From positions 411,354-475,353 of the forward strand of contig JACKHS010000001.1 in assembly GCA_020638875.1 (NCBI GenBank): a stretch of 64,000 bases of DNA, written 5' to 3'. Below the pieces are notes generated by a model. That model saw nothing but the letters and a program-made list of their open reading frames with translations. It searched no databases and was not told where the DNA came from. The position numbers and the translations under genes are program-made. Of the stretch, positions 1-8,486 are shown piece by piece. The first letter of the stretch is position 1, and each line of letters begins with the position of its first letter. This stretch comes from Planctomycetota bacterium (GTDB lineage: Bacteria; Planctomycetota; UBA1135; GCA-002686595).

Positions 1-1277
1 GTCGGTGAGCGGGCGGCCCTGCTTGTCCACCATCTTGACGAGCGCGTCGGCCGCGCGGTCGCGCATCTCGTCGTCGCCGATCTTCGTCGCGACCTGCACG
101 AGCCACTCGAAGGCCTGGCCGTACTCCTCGCGCTCCCAGTGCCAGCGCGCCTGCTGCATGCGGTCCTCGAAGTACTCGGTCCGCTCGGCCTCCTGCGTGT
201 CGAGCATGGCGAGCGCGGCGTCGCGATCGGCCCCGTCGGCGCGCTTCACGACGTCGTTCAGCAGGCGGAACACCTCGGTGTAGTCGCGCGGCTTGCCGCC
301 GGTGAGCATCTTCACCTCCCACGCGACGTCCTCGACGGTCGCGGGCTCGGAGAGGTCCGCGAGCTCCGACCAACGGTCGCGGAAGCGCGTCACCCACTCC
401 ATGTCCGGGTGACCGGGGAACTCGTGGCGAAAGTCGTCGCAGCGCTTCACGAACAGGCGCGCCTTGGCGCGCGAGACGTCGTTGCCGCGCAGGTACTTCT
501 CCTCGTAGCGCTTGAGCTGCGTGTCGAGGATCTTCGTGGCCTGCACGTAGCGCGCCTCGATCTCCTGCGACTTGTCGCCCGCTTCGACGCGCGCGCGCAG
601 CTCTTCGACCTTGGTCTTCAGCTCCGGCGTCGCGACGTCGAGGTCGATGCGGCCGAGCTCGGTCATCGCGCGGTTCACCTCGCCCTCGTTGAAGGCGATC
701 ACCGCCTGGTTGTAGCGCTCCTGCGGGTCGTAGGAGATCTCGCCCGTCTCGGCCATCCACTGGCGCACGACGAAGAAGCCGATCAGCGCCACGGCGCCGA
801 CGATGCACAGGACGGCCCAGGTCGGCATGCCGCGCTGCACCGTGCGGCGCTGCGACTGCACGCGCGAGCGGCTCTCGCCCGTGGGCGCCGGCGCGGCGGC
901 CGGGCCGCGGCGCGCGGGGGCCGGCGCGGCGGGCTTCGCCGCGGGCGCGCGACAGGCTTAGGTGCGGCCGCGGCCGCGGCGAACGGCGCGTCGTCGGCCT
1001 GCAGCGTGATCGTCGCCGAGCCGAGCGTGAAGCTCCCGCCCAGCGTGAGCGTCGTCGCCTGCGTCACGGGCTTGCCGGCGATCTTCGGCGGCGTCACGCC
1101 CGGCCGCGGCACGAGCGTCGCGCGGTCGCCGGCGAGCTCGAGCTCCGCGTGGACCTCGGCCACGTCGGGCGAGCTCAGCGTGAGCGTGCAGCCCTGCCCG
1201 CTGCCGAGGGTCAGCTTGCCGTCGCGGAGCTTGAAGGCGCGCCGCTCGCCGTTCTCGTCGAGGATCAGTCTTGCCAT
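1..1277 (-). CDS. FHA-domain membrane protein, C-terminal helical-repeat region, frameshifted and cut by window edge
   Basis: The ATG at 1277 opens a protein whose residues about 15-75 form an FHA phosphothreonine-binding domain (LGSGQGC, then SSPDVAEVHAEL). An Ala/Pro linker follows, then one membrane helix (around 770-832, starting MPTWAVLCIV) and an alpha-helical, tetratricopeptide-like region that is still open at base 1. The reading frame changes near 940-945: upstream of it the FHA frame is correct, downstream only the next frame reads through the membrane helix and helical region. Both halves are clearly coding, so a one-base assembly error or a recent frameshift is likely. The start overlaps the end of the CAP-domain gene by 13 bp, so the two are probably co-transcribed. 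By family, FHA domains recruit Thr-phosphorylated partners; the partner here is unknown. Confidence 0.7.
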
Positions 1278-3772
1278 GAGTCGAGCTCGGCCTCGAAGCC
1301 GCGTCCCGTGCCGAAGTTCTGGGTCCAGTAGCTGCCGGTCATGGCCGAGGCCATCTCGCGGTGTCCCGGCATGAGCAGGTTGCGGTGGTGACCGCTGGAG
1401 TGACACCAGCCGTCGTGAGCGCCTTCGGGCGAGCCGCTGCCCATGTGACAGTTCTCGCTGACGCCGTTCTCGTAGCCGGCGAGGCGCATGCGGTCGAAGG
1501 GCGAGCGCCGCTTGGGGTCGCCCTGCTCGAAGTGGCCGAAGTCGCCCGTGTCGGCCATGTAGTCGGAGTGCATGCCGGCCGCGACCTGGATCTTGGGGTT
1601 CCAGGCGAGCGCGCGGCGGCCGAACATCAGGCGGTAGTCGTTGGTGATCTGCACCTGGCGCTGCTCGACGTTGTCGGGGCGCTCGTCGTCGCCGAGCGAC
1701 TTCGCGTCGGCCCAGGTGCGCGCGTTCCAGGCGCGCACCGCGCGGTCGTAGGCGAGACGCTCGCGCTCGGCCTCGTCGACGGCGAACTCGTGCAGCGACA
1801 CGGCGTCGAGCTCGGTCGGCACGGCGCCGATCCACGCCGGCAGCTCCGCCGGGTGCTCGAGCGCGAGCCCCAGCGCGCCGGCCTCGCGCTCGGCCCACTC
1901 GAGGTCGGCGAGGCTCTCGCGGAACGACCCGGTCAGCTTCACGGGCTTGGCGGCGTCCCACACCTCGCGCACGGCGGCGACGAGCTCGTCCACGCGCTGT
2001 TGCACGGGCCAGTAGAGCCGCGCCTTCTCCGGCGGGCACTCCGGCGGGCGGTACGGGTAGAAGTACTTCTCCTCGTCGAAGATGAGCTGCAGCGCGACCT
2101 CGCGGCGGTGGTCGAGCTCCGCGCGATCCTGCGCCACGCGCTTGAGCGCGGCGAGCGTCGTGCCCTTCTTCAGCTCGGCGACGGCCTTGTCGAAGCGCGC
2201 GGCGAGCAGCTCGCTGCGCGCGCTGAGCGAGGCCGGCCCGAGGTCCTCGAGCTCGCCCCACACCGCGTCGCGGTCGGCCGCCGCGTGCGCCTTGCCGAAG
2301 CGCTTGGTGAGCAGCACGAGCGCCTCGGCCTGCGCGGCGTCGAGCACGTCCTGGCGGCTGATCCACGCGCCGCGCTGCCAGACGTAGCCGCCGTCGGGCA
2401 CAGGCTCGCCGCGCTGCGCGGCGACGACCTCCCACGCGGCCCGCTCCTCGACGACGCCGTCCTTGACGAACTGCGCGAGCGTGGCGAGGGCGCCGTTCGC
2501 GCCGGCGACGTCGCCGCGCAGCAGGCGCTCGTCGAGCAGCCCGAGCTGCGCCTCCTGCGAGAGCGCGGCGCGCGCGGCCGCGCCGAGCAGCTTGCGCAGC
2601 GGCAGCGCGTCCCAGCTCGAGGGCCCGTCGGTCGTGCGCAGGAGCGTCGCGTCGCCGCCCAGCAGCCCGAGCTCGCCCTCGAACGCCTCGGGCGCGGCGG
2701 CCAGCGCGGCGAGGATCTCGGTGCGCAGGCGCAGGCGGCGCTCGGCGGCGCGCGCGCGCGCGATCCAGCGGTCGCGCTCGGCGCCCGGCGTCACCGCCAG
2801 CGCGGCCTCGTAGTAGGCGTCGAGCGCGGCCGCGAGGTCGCCGCCCGCCTCCAGCGCGGCGCCGCGCGCGCCGGGCCCGACGGGCAGGCGCTCGGCCGTC
2901 CCGCTCGCGGGCTCGCTCGCGCCGGTCGTCGCGGCCGGCGTCGCCACGCGCGGCGCGCGGCGCGGCGTGCGCGCGCGCTCGACCGCCGCGAGCACCTCGA
3001 GGCGGCCGTCGTACTCGTCGAGCGCCGTGCGCAACGTCACGCCGCCCGCGCCGGGCGGGAAGCGATCGAGCGCGGCGCGCAGCAGCGCGGCGGCGTCGCT
3101 CAGCCGGCCGTCGCGGTCCGCGTCCTCGGCGGCGCGGCGCAGCTCGACGGCCTCGGCCAGCGCGCCGTCGGCGACCTCGCGCTTCAACGCGCGGAAGCTG
3201 TCGGCCTCGCCGCCGGCCACCGCCAGCGTCATCTCGACCTCGCTCAGCGCCTGGCGCCACTCGCGCCGCTCGAGCAGCGTGCGCACGGCCGTCCGCGCCG
3301 CGGCGAGGTCCCCGCCGCCGAGGCCGCGCTCGACGGGCTCGCCGTCGTCCGTGCGTTCGGGCACGCGGTCGCCGAAGGGCGTCACCGCGGTGTGCTTCTG
3401 CTTCGAGCGTTGCGCGGCCGCGCGGTCCGCCGCGCTCGAGATCGCGACCTCGATGCGCTCGCGCGTGATGCCGTCCGCGGCCTGGGCCAGCAGCCGCTCG
3501 AGCTCGGGCTTCGCGTGCTCCGGGTCGACCTCGGCCAGCTCGGCCAGGCGCGTCTCCAGCGCCGCGCGCTGCGCGCGGATCGTCGCGATGTGCGCGCGCA
3601 GGTCGTCGGCGGCCACGCCGCTCGCGTCCGCGATCAGGCGCTCGGCCGTGTCGAGGTTGCCGAGCTCGACCTGCCGGCGGGCGTCGCCGAGGCCGCCGTC
3701 GCCGCAGGCCAGGCAGAGGAGCAACCCCAGGACGCCGAGGCGCCGGGAGCGGGAGCGCAGGGTGGAGAGCAT
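1265..3772 (-). CDS. CAP (SCP/PR1-like) domain lipoprotein with long helical N-terminal region
   Basis: 835 residues. The N-terminus is a lipoprotein-type signal (basic start, Leu-rich core, Cys in LLCLACGDGG), so the product is probably secreted and lipid anchored. About 650 residues of Ala/Glu/Arg-rich helical sequence follow, with weak repeat-like character. The last 150 residues or so form a CAP domain: HSDYMADTGDFGH (about residue 733 on), GVSENCHMGS and CHSSGHHRNLLMPGH supply the conserved His/Glu cavity residues. Bacterial CAP proteins are extracytoplasmic and mostly of unknown activity. I chose the ATG at 3772 because the signal peptide begins there; the open frame extends further upstream but overlaps the sigma-54-type gene. 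It runs into the FHA gene with a 13-bp overlap. Confidence 0.75.
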   Translation of the reverse strand: MLSTLRSRSRRLGVLGLLLCLACGDGGLGDARRQVELGNLDTAERLIADASGVAADDLRAHIATIRAQRAALETRLAELAEVDPEHAKPELERLLAQAADGITRERIEVAISSAADRAAAQRSKQKHTAVTPFGDRVPERTDDGEPVERGLGGGDLAAARTAVRTLLERREWRQALSEVEMTLAVAGGEADSFRALKREVADGALAEAVELRRAAEDADRDGRLSDAAALLRAALDRFPPGAGGVTLRTALDEYDGRLEVLAAVERARTPRRAPRVATPAATTGASEPASGTAERLPVGPGARGAALEAGGDLAAALDAYYEAALAVTPGAERDRWIARARAAERRLRLRTEILAALAAAPEAFEGELGLLGGDATLLRTTDGPSSWDALPLRKLLGAAARAALSQEAQLGLLDERLLRGDVAGANGALATLAQFVKDGVVEERAAWEVVAAQRGEPVPDGGYVWQRGAWISRQDVLDAAQAEALVLLTKRFGKAHAAADRDAVWGELEDLGPASLSARSELLAARFDKAVAELKKGTTLAALKRVAQDRAELDHRREVALQLIFDEEKYFYPYRPPECPPEKARLYWPVQQRVDELVAAVREVWDAAKPVKLTGSFRESLADLEWAEREAGALGLALEHPAELPAWIGAVPTELDAVSLHEFAVDEAERERLAYDRAVRAWNARTWADAKSLGDDERPDNVEQRQVQITNDYRLMFGRRALAWNPKIQVAAGMHSDYMADTGDFGHFEQGDPKRRSPFDRMRLAGYENGVSENCHMGSGSPEGAHDGWCHSSGHHRNLLMPGHREMASAMTGSYWTQNFGTGRGFEAELDSWQD

Positions 3773-3846
3773 GAGCGGGGAGCTGGAGCCGGGGGGGACC
3801 GGGGCGCCCAGGGTAGCCGATCCGGCCGCGGAGGGCGCCGCCCGGG

Positions 3847-4743
3847 CTATACCCCCTTGCGCACGTTCGGCGACAGTTCCTCCGGGCCGATCACGTCGTC
3901 GGCGAAGACGGCCGCGCGGCGCAGCTCGTTCTCGAGCTCGCGCACGTTCCCCGGCCAGGTCCAGCCCTCGAGCAGGGCCAGCGCGGCGGGGTCGAGCTCG
4001 AGCGGGCGGCCGAGCTCGTCCGCGATGCGGCCGAGGAAGAAGCGCGCGAGGTGCGCCACGTCGCCGGGTCGCTCGCGCAGCGGCGGGAGCTCGATCGTGA
4101 TGACGTTGAGGCGGTAGTAGAGGTCCTCGCGGAACTGGCCGCGGCCGCACATGGCGACGAGGTCCTTGTTCGTCGCCGCGACGAGGCGCACGTCGACCTT
4201 GCGGACCTGGTTCGAGCCGACCGGGCGCACCTCGCCGTCCTGCAGCACGCGCAGCAGCTTGGCCTGCATCTCGAGCGGCATGTCGCCGATCTCGTCGAGG
4301 AAGACCGTGCCGCCGTCGGCGCTGACGAAGGTGCCCTTGCGGTCGGCGATCGCGCCGGTGAAGGAGCCCTTCACGTGGCCGAAGAGTTCGCTCTCGAGCA
4401 GGTTGGCCGGCACGGCGGCGCAGTTCTCGGCGAGGAAGGGCTTGCCCTTGCGCGGCGAGTGATCGTGCAGCGCGCGCGCGACGAGCTCCTTGCCGGTGCC
4501 GGTCTCGCCGTGCACGAGCACGGCCACCTGCGCCGGCGCGGCCTTCGCGATCAGGTCGTACACCGCGTGCATGCGCGGCGAGTCGCCCACGAGGCCGAAG
4601 CGGCGCGGGACCTCGCCCGCGGCCGGCGCGGGCGCGGCGACGCGCGCGAGCGCGCGCCACTCGGCGGCCAGCGCCTCGTACTCGCCGGCGGCGCGAGCCT
4701 CGTCGACGAGGGCGCGCAGGCGCGCCAGCCGCTCGTCGCTCAC
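3847..4743 (-). CDS. Sigma-54-interaction AAA+ ATPase lacking receiver and DNA-binding domains
   Basis: 298 residues, nearly all AAA+ core of the bacterial enhancer-binding protein family. Visible motifs are Walker A GETGTGKE (about 79-86), the sigma-54 contact loop as GSFTGA instead of GAFTGA (about 126-131), Walker B TVFLDEIGD (about 143-151), the arginine-finger region FREDLYYRLN and WPGNVRELEN near the end. About 50 helical residues precede the core. There is no receiver, GAF or PAS domain, and the protein stops at LSPNVRKGV with no FIS-type helix-turn-helix. It could activate sigma-54 from solution or act as a specialised AAA+ ATPase. The GTG start at 4743 overlaps the uvrD-like stop as GTGA, which implies translational coupling. 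Confidence 0.8.
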   Translation of the reverse strand: MSDERLARLRALVDEARAAGEYEALAAEWRALARVAAPAPAAGEVPRRFGLVGDSPRMHAVYDLIAKAAPAQVAVLVHGETGTGKELVARALHDHSPRKGKPFLAENCAAVPANLLESELFGHVKGSFTGAIADRKGTFVSADGGTVFLDEIGDMPLEMQAKLLRVLQDGEVRPVGSNQVRKVDVRLVAATNKDLVAMCGRGQFREDLYYRLNVITIELPPLRERPGDVAHLARFFLGRIADELGRPLELDPAALALLEGWTWPGNVRELENELRRAAVFADDVIGPEELSPNVRKGV

Positions 4744-6956
4744 GAGAGCACCTCGAGCTTGGCGTACTGCAGCAGCAGCTGCTTGTCGCCGTAGCGCGGG
4801 AAGCTGACCGTCGCGCGCGCGTTGACGCCCGAGCCGAGCAGCCGCACCACGGTGCCCATGCCGAAGTGGTCGTGGCGCACGCGCGAGCCGACGGTCAACG
4901 CGCCGTAGCCGGCGCTGGGCGCCTCGAAGACGCCGAGCACGTCGGCCTCGTCGGCCTCGGGCTCGAAGCCGTCGAGCAGCTCGTTCGGGATCTCCTCGAG
5001 GAAGCGCGAGGGCAGGCGCGCGGACGTCTGCCCGAAGTGCATGCGGTAGGCGGCGTAGCTCAGGAACAGGCGCTCCTTCGCGCGCGTCATGCCGACGTAG
5101 AAGAGCCGGCGCTCCTCCTCGAGGCCCGACTCGTCGGCCGACTCCGAGACCGCGCGGAAGTGCGGCAGCAGCTCCTCCTCGAGGCCGGTGACGAACACCG
5201 CGGGGAACTCGAGGCCCTTGGCGGCGTGCAACGTCATCAGCCGCACCTTGTCGACCTCCTCCTCCATGCCGTCCACCTCGCTGACGAGCGAGACGTCCTC
5301 GAGGAAGCCGCGCAGCTTGCCGTCGGGGTACAGGCGGTCGTACTCGGCGGCGTAGGCGCGCAGTTCCTCGACGTTCGCCTGGCGCTCCTCGGCGTTGCCG
5401 TCGTCCAGCTCGGCCATCCACGCGTCGTACTCCATCTCCTGCACCAGCAGGTCGAGGGCCGGCGCGGCCGGCAGCTCGCGCGCGGGCTCGAGGCGCGCCA
5501 GCAGGTCGGCGAAGGCGACCAAGCCCTTCTTGGCCGGGCCACGCACGTTCAGGAGCGCTTCGCTCGAGCCCGCGGCGGCGAGCAGCGACGTGCGGCGGTC
5601 GGCGGCCCAGCTCGCCAGCGTCTCGAGGCCCTTCTCCCCCACCCCGCGGCGCGGCACGTTCACCACGCGCCGGAAGGCGACGTCGTCGGCGGGGTTGACG
5701 AGCAGCTTGAGGTGACTCAGCAGGTCGCGCACCTCGCGCCGCGCGTAGAACTCGACGCCGCCCACGACCGTGTACGGCACCTTCGCGAAGCGCAGCTGCG
5801 TCTCGAGCGCGCGCTGCATGAAGTTCGCGCGGTAGAAGATCGCCACGTCGGAGAGCCGCGTGCCGGCGGCGCGCAGCCCCTGGATCTGCATGGCGACCTC
5901 GCGCCCCTCGTCGTTCTCGTCGCCGCACTCGAGCAGCGTCACCTTGTGGCCCTGCTCGCCCTCGCAGTAGAGCGCCTTCGACTTGCGCTGCGTGTTGTGG
6001 CGGATGACGGCGTCGGCGGCGGCCAGGATGGTCTTGGTCGAGCGGTAGTTCTGCTCGAGCTTGACGACCTTCGGCGCGCCGAAGTCGGCCTCGAAGTCGA
6101 GGATGTTGCGGATGTCGGCGCCGCGCCAGGCGTAGATCGACTGGTCGGGGTCGCCGCACACCGCCAGGTTGCCGTGGTAGCTCGAGAGGTGCTTGGTGAT
6201 GCGGTACTGGACGCGGTTCGTGTCCTGGTACTCGTCGACCATCACGTAGCGGAAGCGGCTCGACCACGCGTCGCGCAGGCCCGGCCGCGCGTCGAACAGC
6301 TCGAGCACCTTGAGCAGCAGGTCGTCGAAGTCGAGCGCGTTCGCCTCGCGCAGCGCCGCCTGGTACTTGGCGAAGGTGCGCGCGAGCACCTCGTCGTCGA
6401 GCCCGCCCTCGTCGCGCGGCGCGCTGTCGGGGTGCTCGTTCTTCCAGTTGCTGATCCAGCTCCCCACGACCGCCGGCCGGTACTGCGTGGCGTCGTAGCC
6501 CAGGTCGCGGATCAGGCGCTTGAGCAGCGTGTTGCGGTCCGACGTGTCGTAGATCGAGAAGTCGCGCGTCCAGTCGCCCAGGGCCTCGATCTCGCGCCGC
6601 AGGAAGCGCGCGCCGAAGGCGTGGAAGGTGCTGATCCACAGCCCGCGCGTCCCCGGCAGGATGCGCTCGACGCGCTCGCGCATCTCGCGCGCCGCCTTGT
6701 TCGTGAACGTGATGGCGAGCACCTCCTCGGGCCGCACGCCGCGCTCGGTCAGCAGCCACGCCAGGCGGTGCGTGACGACGCGCGTCTTGCCCGAGCCCGG
6801 CCCGGCCAGGATCAGGAGCGGCCCGTCCGCGTGCCGCACGGCCTCGCTCTGCGCCTCGTTGAGGCCCGCGAGCAGGTCCGGGCGCGCGCTCGACCCGCCC
6901 GCGGCGTCCTGCGCCGCGGACTCCGCGAGCCCCGCGAGATCCATCCAGTTCACCAT
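4740..6956 (-). CDS. UvrD/PcrA-family ATP-dependent DNA helicase
   Basis: 738 residues, the normal length for the superfamily 1A 3'-5' helicases UvrD, PcrA and Rep, which act in nucleotide-excision and mismatch repair and in displacing proteins from DNA. Visible motifs are the Q-motif region LNEAQSEAVRH, Walker A AGPGSGKT (about 50-57), TFTNKAAREM, ISTFHAFGARFLRRE, DEYQDTN (about 240-246), GDPDQSIYAWRGA, LEQNYRST, LMTLHAAKGLEFPAVFVTG and YVGMTRAKERL. The C-terminal VGSRVRHDHFGMGTVV segment resembles the PcrA tudor-like tail that contacts RNA polymerase. The ATG at 6956 is preceded by a TAGACT hexamer 7 nt upstream. The gene is divergent from clpS and overlaps the next gene by GTGA. Whether it is uvrD or pcrA in strict orthology cannot be told here. 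Confidence 0.93.
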   Translation of the reverse strand: MVNWMDLAGLAESAAQDAAGGSSARPDLLAGLNEAQSEAVRHADGPLLILAGPGSGKTRVVTHRLAWLLTERGVRPEEVLAITFTNKAAREMRERVERILPGTRGLWISTFHAFGARFLRREIEALGDWTRDFSIYDTSDRNTLLKRLIRDLGYDATQYRPAVVGSWISNWKNEHPDSAPRDEGGLDDEVLARTFAKYQAALREANALDFDDLLLKVLELFDARPGLRDAWSSRFRYVMVDEYQDTNRVQYRITKHLSSYHGNLAVCGDPDQSIYAWRGADIRNILDFEADFGAPKVVKLEQNYRSTKTILAAADAVIRHNTQRKSKALYCEGEQGHKVTLLECGDENDEGREVAMQIQGLRAAGTRLSDVAIFYRANFMQRALETQLRFAKVPYTVVGGVEFYARREVRDLLSHLKLLVNPADDVAFRRVVNVPRRGVGEKGLETLASWAADRRTSLLAAAGSSEALLNVRGPAKKGLVAFADLLARLEPARELPAAPALDLLVQEMEYDAWMAELDDGNAEERQANVEELRAYAAEYDRLYPDGKLRGFLEDVSLVSEVDGMEEEVDKVRLMTLHAAKGLEFPAVFVTGLEEELLPHFRAVSESADESGLEEERRLFYVGMTRAKERLFLSYAAYRMHFGQTSARLPSRFLEEIPNELLDGFEPEADEADVLGVFEAPSAGYGALTVGSRVRHDHFGMGTVVRLLGSGVNARATVSFPRYGDKQLLLQYAKLEVLS

Positions 6957-6963
6957 GGGCGCG

Positions 6964-6969
6964 AGTCTA
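6964..6969 (-). promoter_or_regulatory. Putative -10 element (TAGACT) for the uvrD-like gene, leaderless type
   Basis: Reading the minus strand, TAGACT ends 7 nt before the ATG at 6956, with no Shine-Dalgarno sequence. The spacing matches the TAnnnT elements before clpS, glpK, the ZIP gene and others in this window, and suggests transcription starts at or next to the A of ATG. Confidence 0.55.
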
Positions 6970-7025
6970 CCCCGGGGCCGCGCGCGGTCCACCGGCGCCC
7001 GCGCGGAGTCCGCCCGACGAGCTGC

Positions 7026-7031
7026 TACAGT
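7026..7031 (+). promoter_or_regulatory. Putative -10 element (TACAGT) for clpS, leaderless type
   Basis: TACAGT lies 6 nt before the clpS ATG at 7038. Together with the element at 6964-6969 it makes a compact divergent promoter region between the helicase gene and clpS. Confidence 0.5.
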
Positions 7032-7037
7032 GCCCGC

Positions 7038-7349
7038 ATGCACGCCGCCGTGGCCGACGCCGAGACCGCCGAGGAGACCTCCGAGGAGACCCGGACGCGA
7101 CACACGCCGATGTGGAAGGTGCTCTTCCACAACGACGACGTGACCCCGATGGACTTCGTCACGGCGGTGCTCGTGCGCTGGTTCGGGCACGACCTGCAGG
7201 CGGCGCAGCGCATCATGCTGACGGTGCACCACACGGGCATCGGGCTGGCCGGCGTGTACCCGCTCGAGCTGGCCGAGCTGAAGCGCGATCAGGTGGTCTC
7301 GGCCGCGCGCCCGCACTACCCGCTGCGCGTGACGCTCGAGCCGGCGTAG
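7038..7349 (+). CDS. clpS: ATP-dependent Clp protease adaptor ClpS
   Basis: 103 residues, typical for ClpS, which delivers N-degron substrates (N-terminal Leu, Phe, Trp, Tyr) to the ClpA(C)P protease in the cytoplasm. After a flexible acidic N-terminus the core reads WKVLFHNDDVTPMDFV: Asn32-Asp33-Asp34 form the alpha-amino-group pocket and Met38 gates the hydrophobic pocket. GHDLQAAQRIMLTVHHTG supplies the conserved pocket His and AELKRDQV the C-terminal helix. No clpA lies beside it in this window. The ATG at 7038 is supported by the -10-like TACAGT 6 nt upstream. Confidence 0.95.
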   Translation: MHAAVADAETAEETSEETRTRHTPMWKVLFHNDDVTPMDFVTAVLVRWFGHDLQAAQRIMLTVHHTGIGLAGVYPLELAELKRDQVVSAARPHYPLRVTLEPA

Positions 7350-7371
7350 CCGCCCCGCGGGTCCGCTGAGG

Positions 7372-7390
7372 GGGCGGCGTCGGGCCGCCC
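7372..7390 (+). terminator. GC-rich hairpin downstream of clpS
   Basis: GGGCGGC (7372-7378) can pair with GCCGCCC (7384-7390) around a 5-nt loop, starting 23 bp after the clpS stop. No T-run follows, so termination is only a possibility. Confidence 0.3.
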
Positions 7391-7521
7391 GGAGGGAACT
7401 CGCGGCCCCGCCTGGCTCGTCCCTCGGGACCGGGTTTGTCTGTCAAGACGCGGCACGCGCCCGCCCGATACGGGGTGCACGAGTGTGTCGCGCGGACGCC
7501 CCAGTGCCCCCCGCGCCCCCC

Positions 7522-8400
7522 ATGTTCAGCTTCGGGAAGAAGAACGATTCGGGCGAGGCCGAAGAGCCGACGCCCCAGGGACGACCTGCGCCCGAGGCGG
7601 CGCCGGGCGACGTGCGTCCGCTGGAAGCCGAGGAGCGCCTCAAGGCCGAGGCCAAGCGCCTCAACCTGGTCGGCAACGCGCAGCTCGGCGCGGCCATCGC
7701 GGAAGCGGTGCGGCGCGGGCTCGAGGAGCACTTCGTCTTCGAGGAGGCGCAGCTCCGCGCGGTGGTCACGACCATCGGACGCACGCTGCTGACGCGCCTG
7801 CGCGAGCAGTCGCGCGCCGTGCGCGGCCTGCCCAAGCAGGCCTTCCTGCGCGAGGTCGAGGAGGACAAGCGCAAGATCGAGGCGCAGCGCGAGCGCGCGC
7901 GCAAGGAGCTCGACGCGCTGCTCTCGCAGCTCGAGTCGCGTCACTCGGAGCTCGGCCGCATGGAGGAGAACCTCGTCCGCGAGGCGCAAGAACACGCCAA
8001 GGTCGAGGACCGCGCGATCGCCGAGCACATCTCGATGCTGTTCGCGGGCTGCCAGACGCCCGAGGACTACGAGAAGATCCGCGAGCAGATCACGAAGCTC
8101 ACCCTCGGCTCGCTGGCCGACGAGCGCGAGCGCTCCATCGAAGCGCAGCTCGCCGAGTACAAGCGCGACGTCGAGAACTACCAGCGGCGCATCTCCAAGC
8201 TGACGAACTCGCTCGAGCTCACCGAGGAGGAGCTCAAGCGCGTCGCCGCCGCGAAGAACATCGAGATCGGTGTCCAGTCGATCTACCGCACGGTCCAAGG
8301 CCTCGCGGGCGACGACACCAACTTCGAGACCAAGAAGGAGCTGATGTCCAGCATCTTCCAGGCCAACCTCGAGCTCCAGAAGGGGCGGGTGGCCAACTGA
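7522..8400 (+). CDS. Coiled-coil protein in a two-gene unit with the MamK-type actin
   Basis: 292 residues, no family recognised. The N-terminus (MFSFGKKNDSGEAEE) is short, polar and disordered-looking. Residues about 35-110 are helical and hydrophobic enough to fold. From about 110 to 265 the sequence is a near-continuous coiled coil rich in Glu, Arg, Lys and Leu (EVEEDKRKIEAQRERARKEL, later SIEAQLAEYKRDVENYQRR). There is no signal peptide or membrane helix, so it is probably cytoplasmic. The mamK-like gene follows after 86 bp on the same strand, which suggests a filament partner, anchor or regulator. An in-frame GTG at 7483 could add 13 residues; the ATG at 7522 is chosen because MFSFGKK looks like a natural start. 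Neither has a clear ribosome binding site. Confidence 0.75.
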   Translation: MFSFGKKNDSGEAEEPTPQGRPAPEAAPGDVRPLEAEERLKAEAKRLNLVGNAQLGAAIAEAVRRGLEEHFVFEEAQLRAVVTTIGRTLLTRLREQSRAVRGLPKQAFLREVEEDKRKIEAQRERARKELDALLSQLESRHSELGRMEENLVREAQEHAKVEDRAIAEHISMLFAGCQTPEDYEKIREQITKLTLGSLADERERSIEAQLAEYKRDVENYQRRISKLTNSLELTEEELKRVAAAKNIEIGVQSIYRTVQGLAGDDTNFETKKELMSSIFQANLELQKGRVAN

Positions 8401-8486
8401 CTGGAAGGGAGTGAAGAAGGCAACGGCGCACCTCCGCGGAGGGCGCCACAACCACGGGCCCCCCGGCCGGGAACCCACAGGCAACC

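Noticed and set aside
783..4117. Very long open frames in other phases and on the opposite strand (for example plus-strand 1361-4117)
   Set aside because: In DNA this GC-rich stops are rare, so real genes cast long shadow frames. These are Arg/Ala/Val-rich without domains, whereas the CAP-domain and sigma-54-type genes on the minus strand show clear motifs. The same was applied throughout the window.
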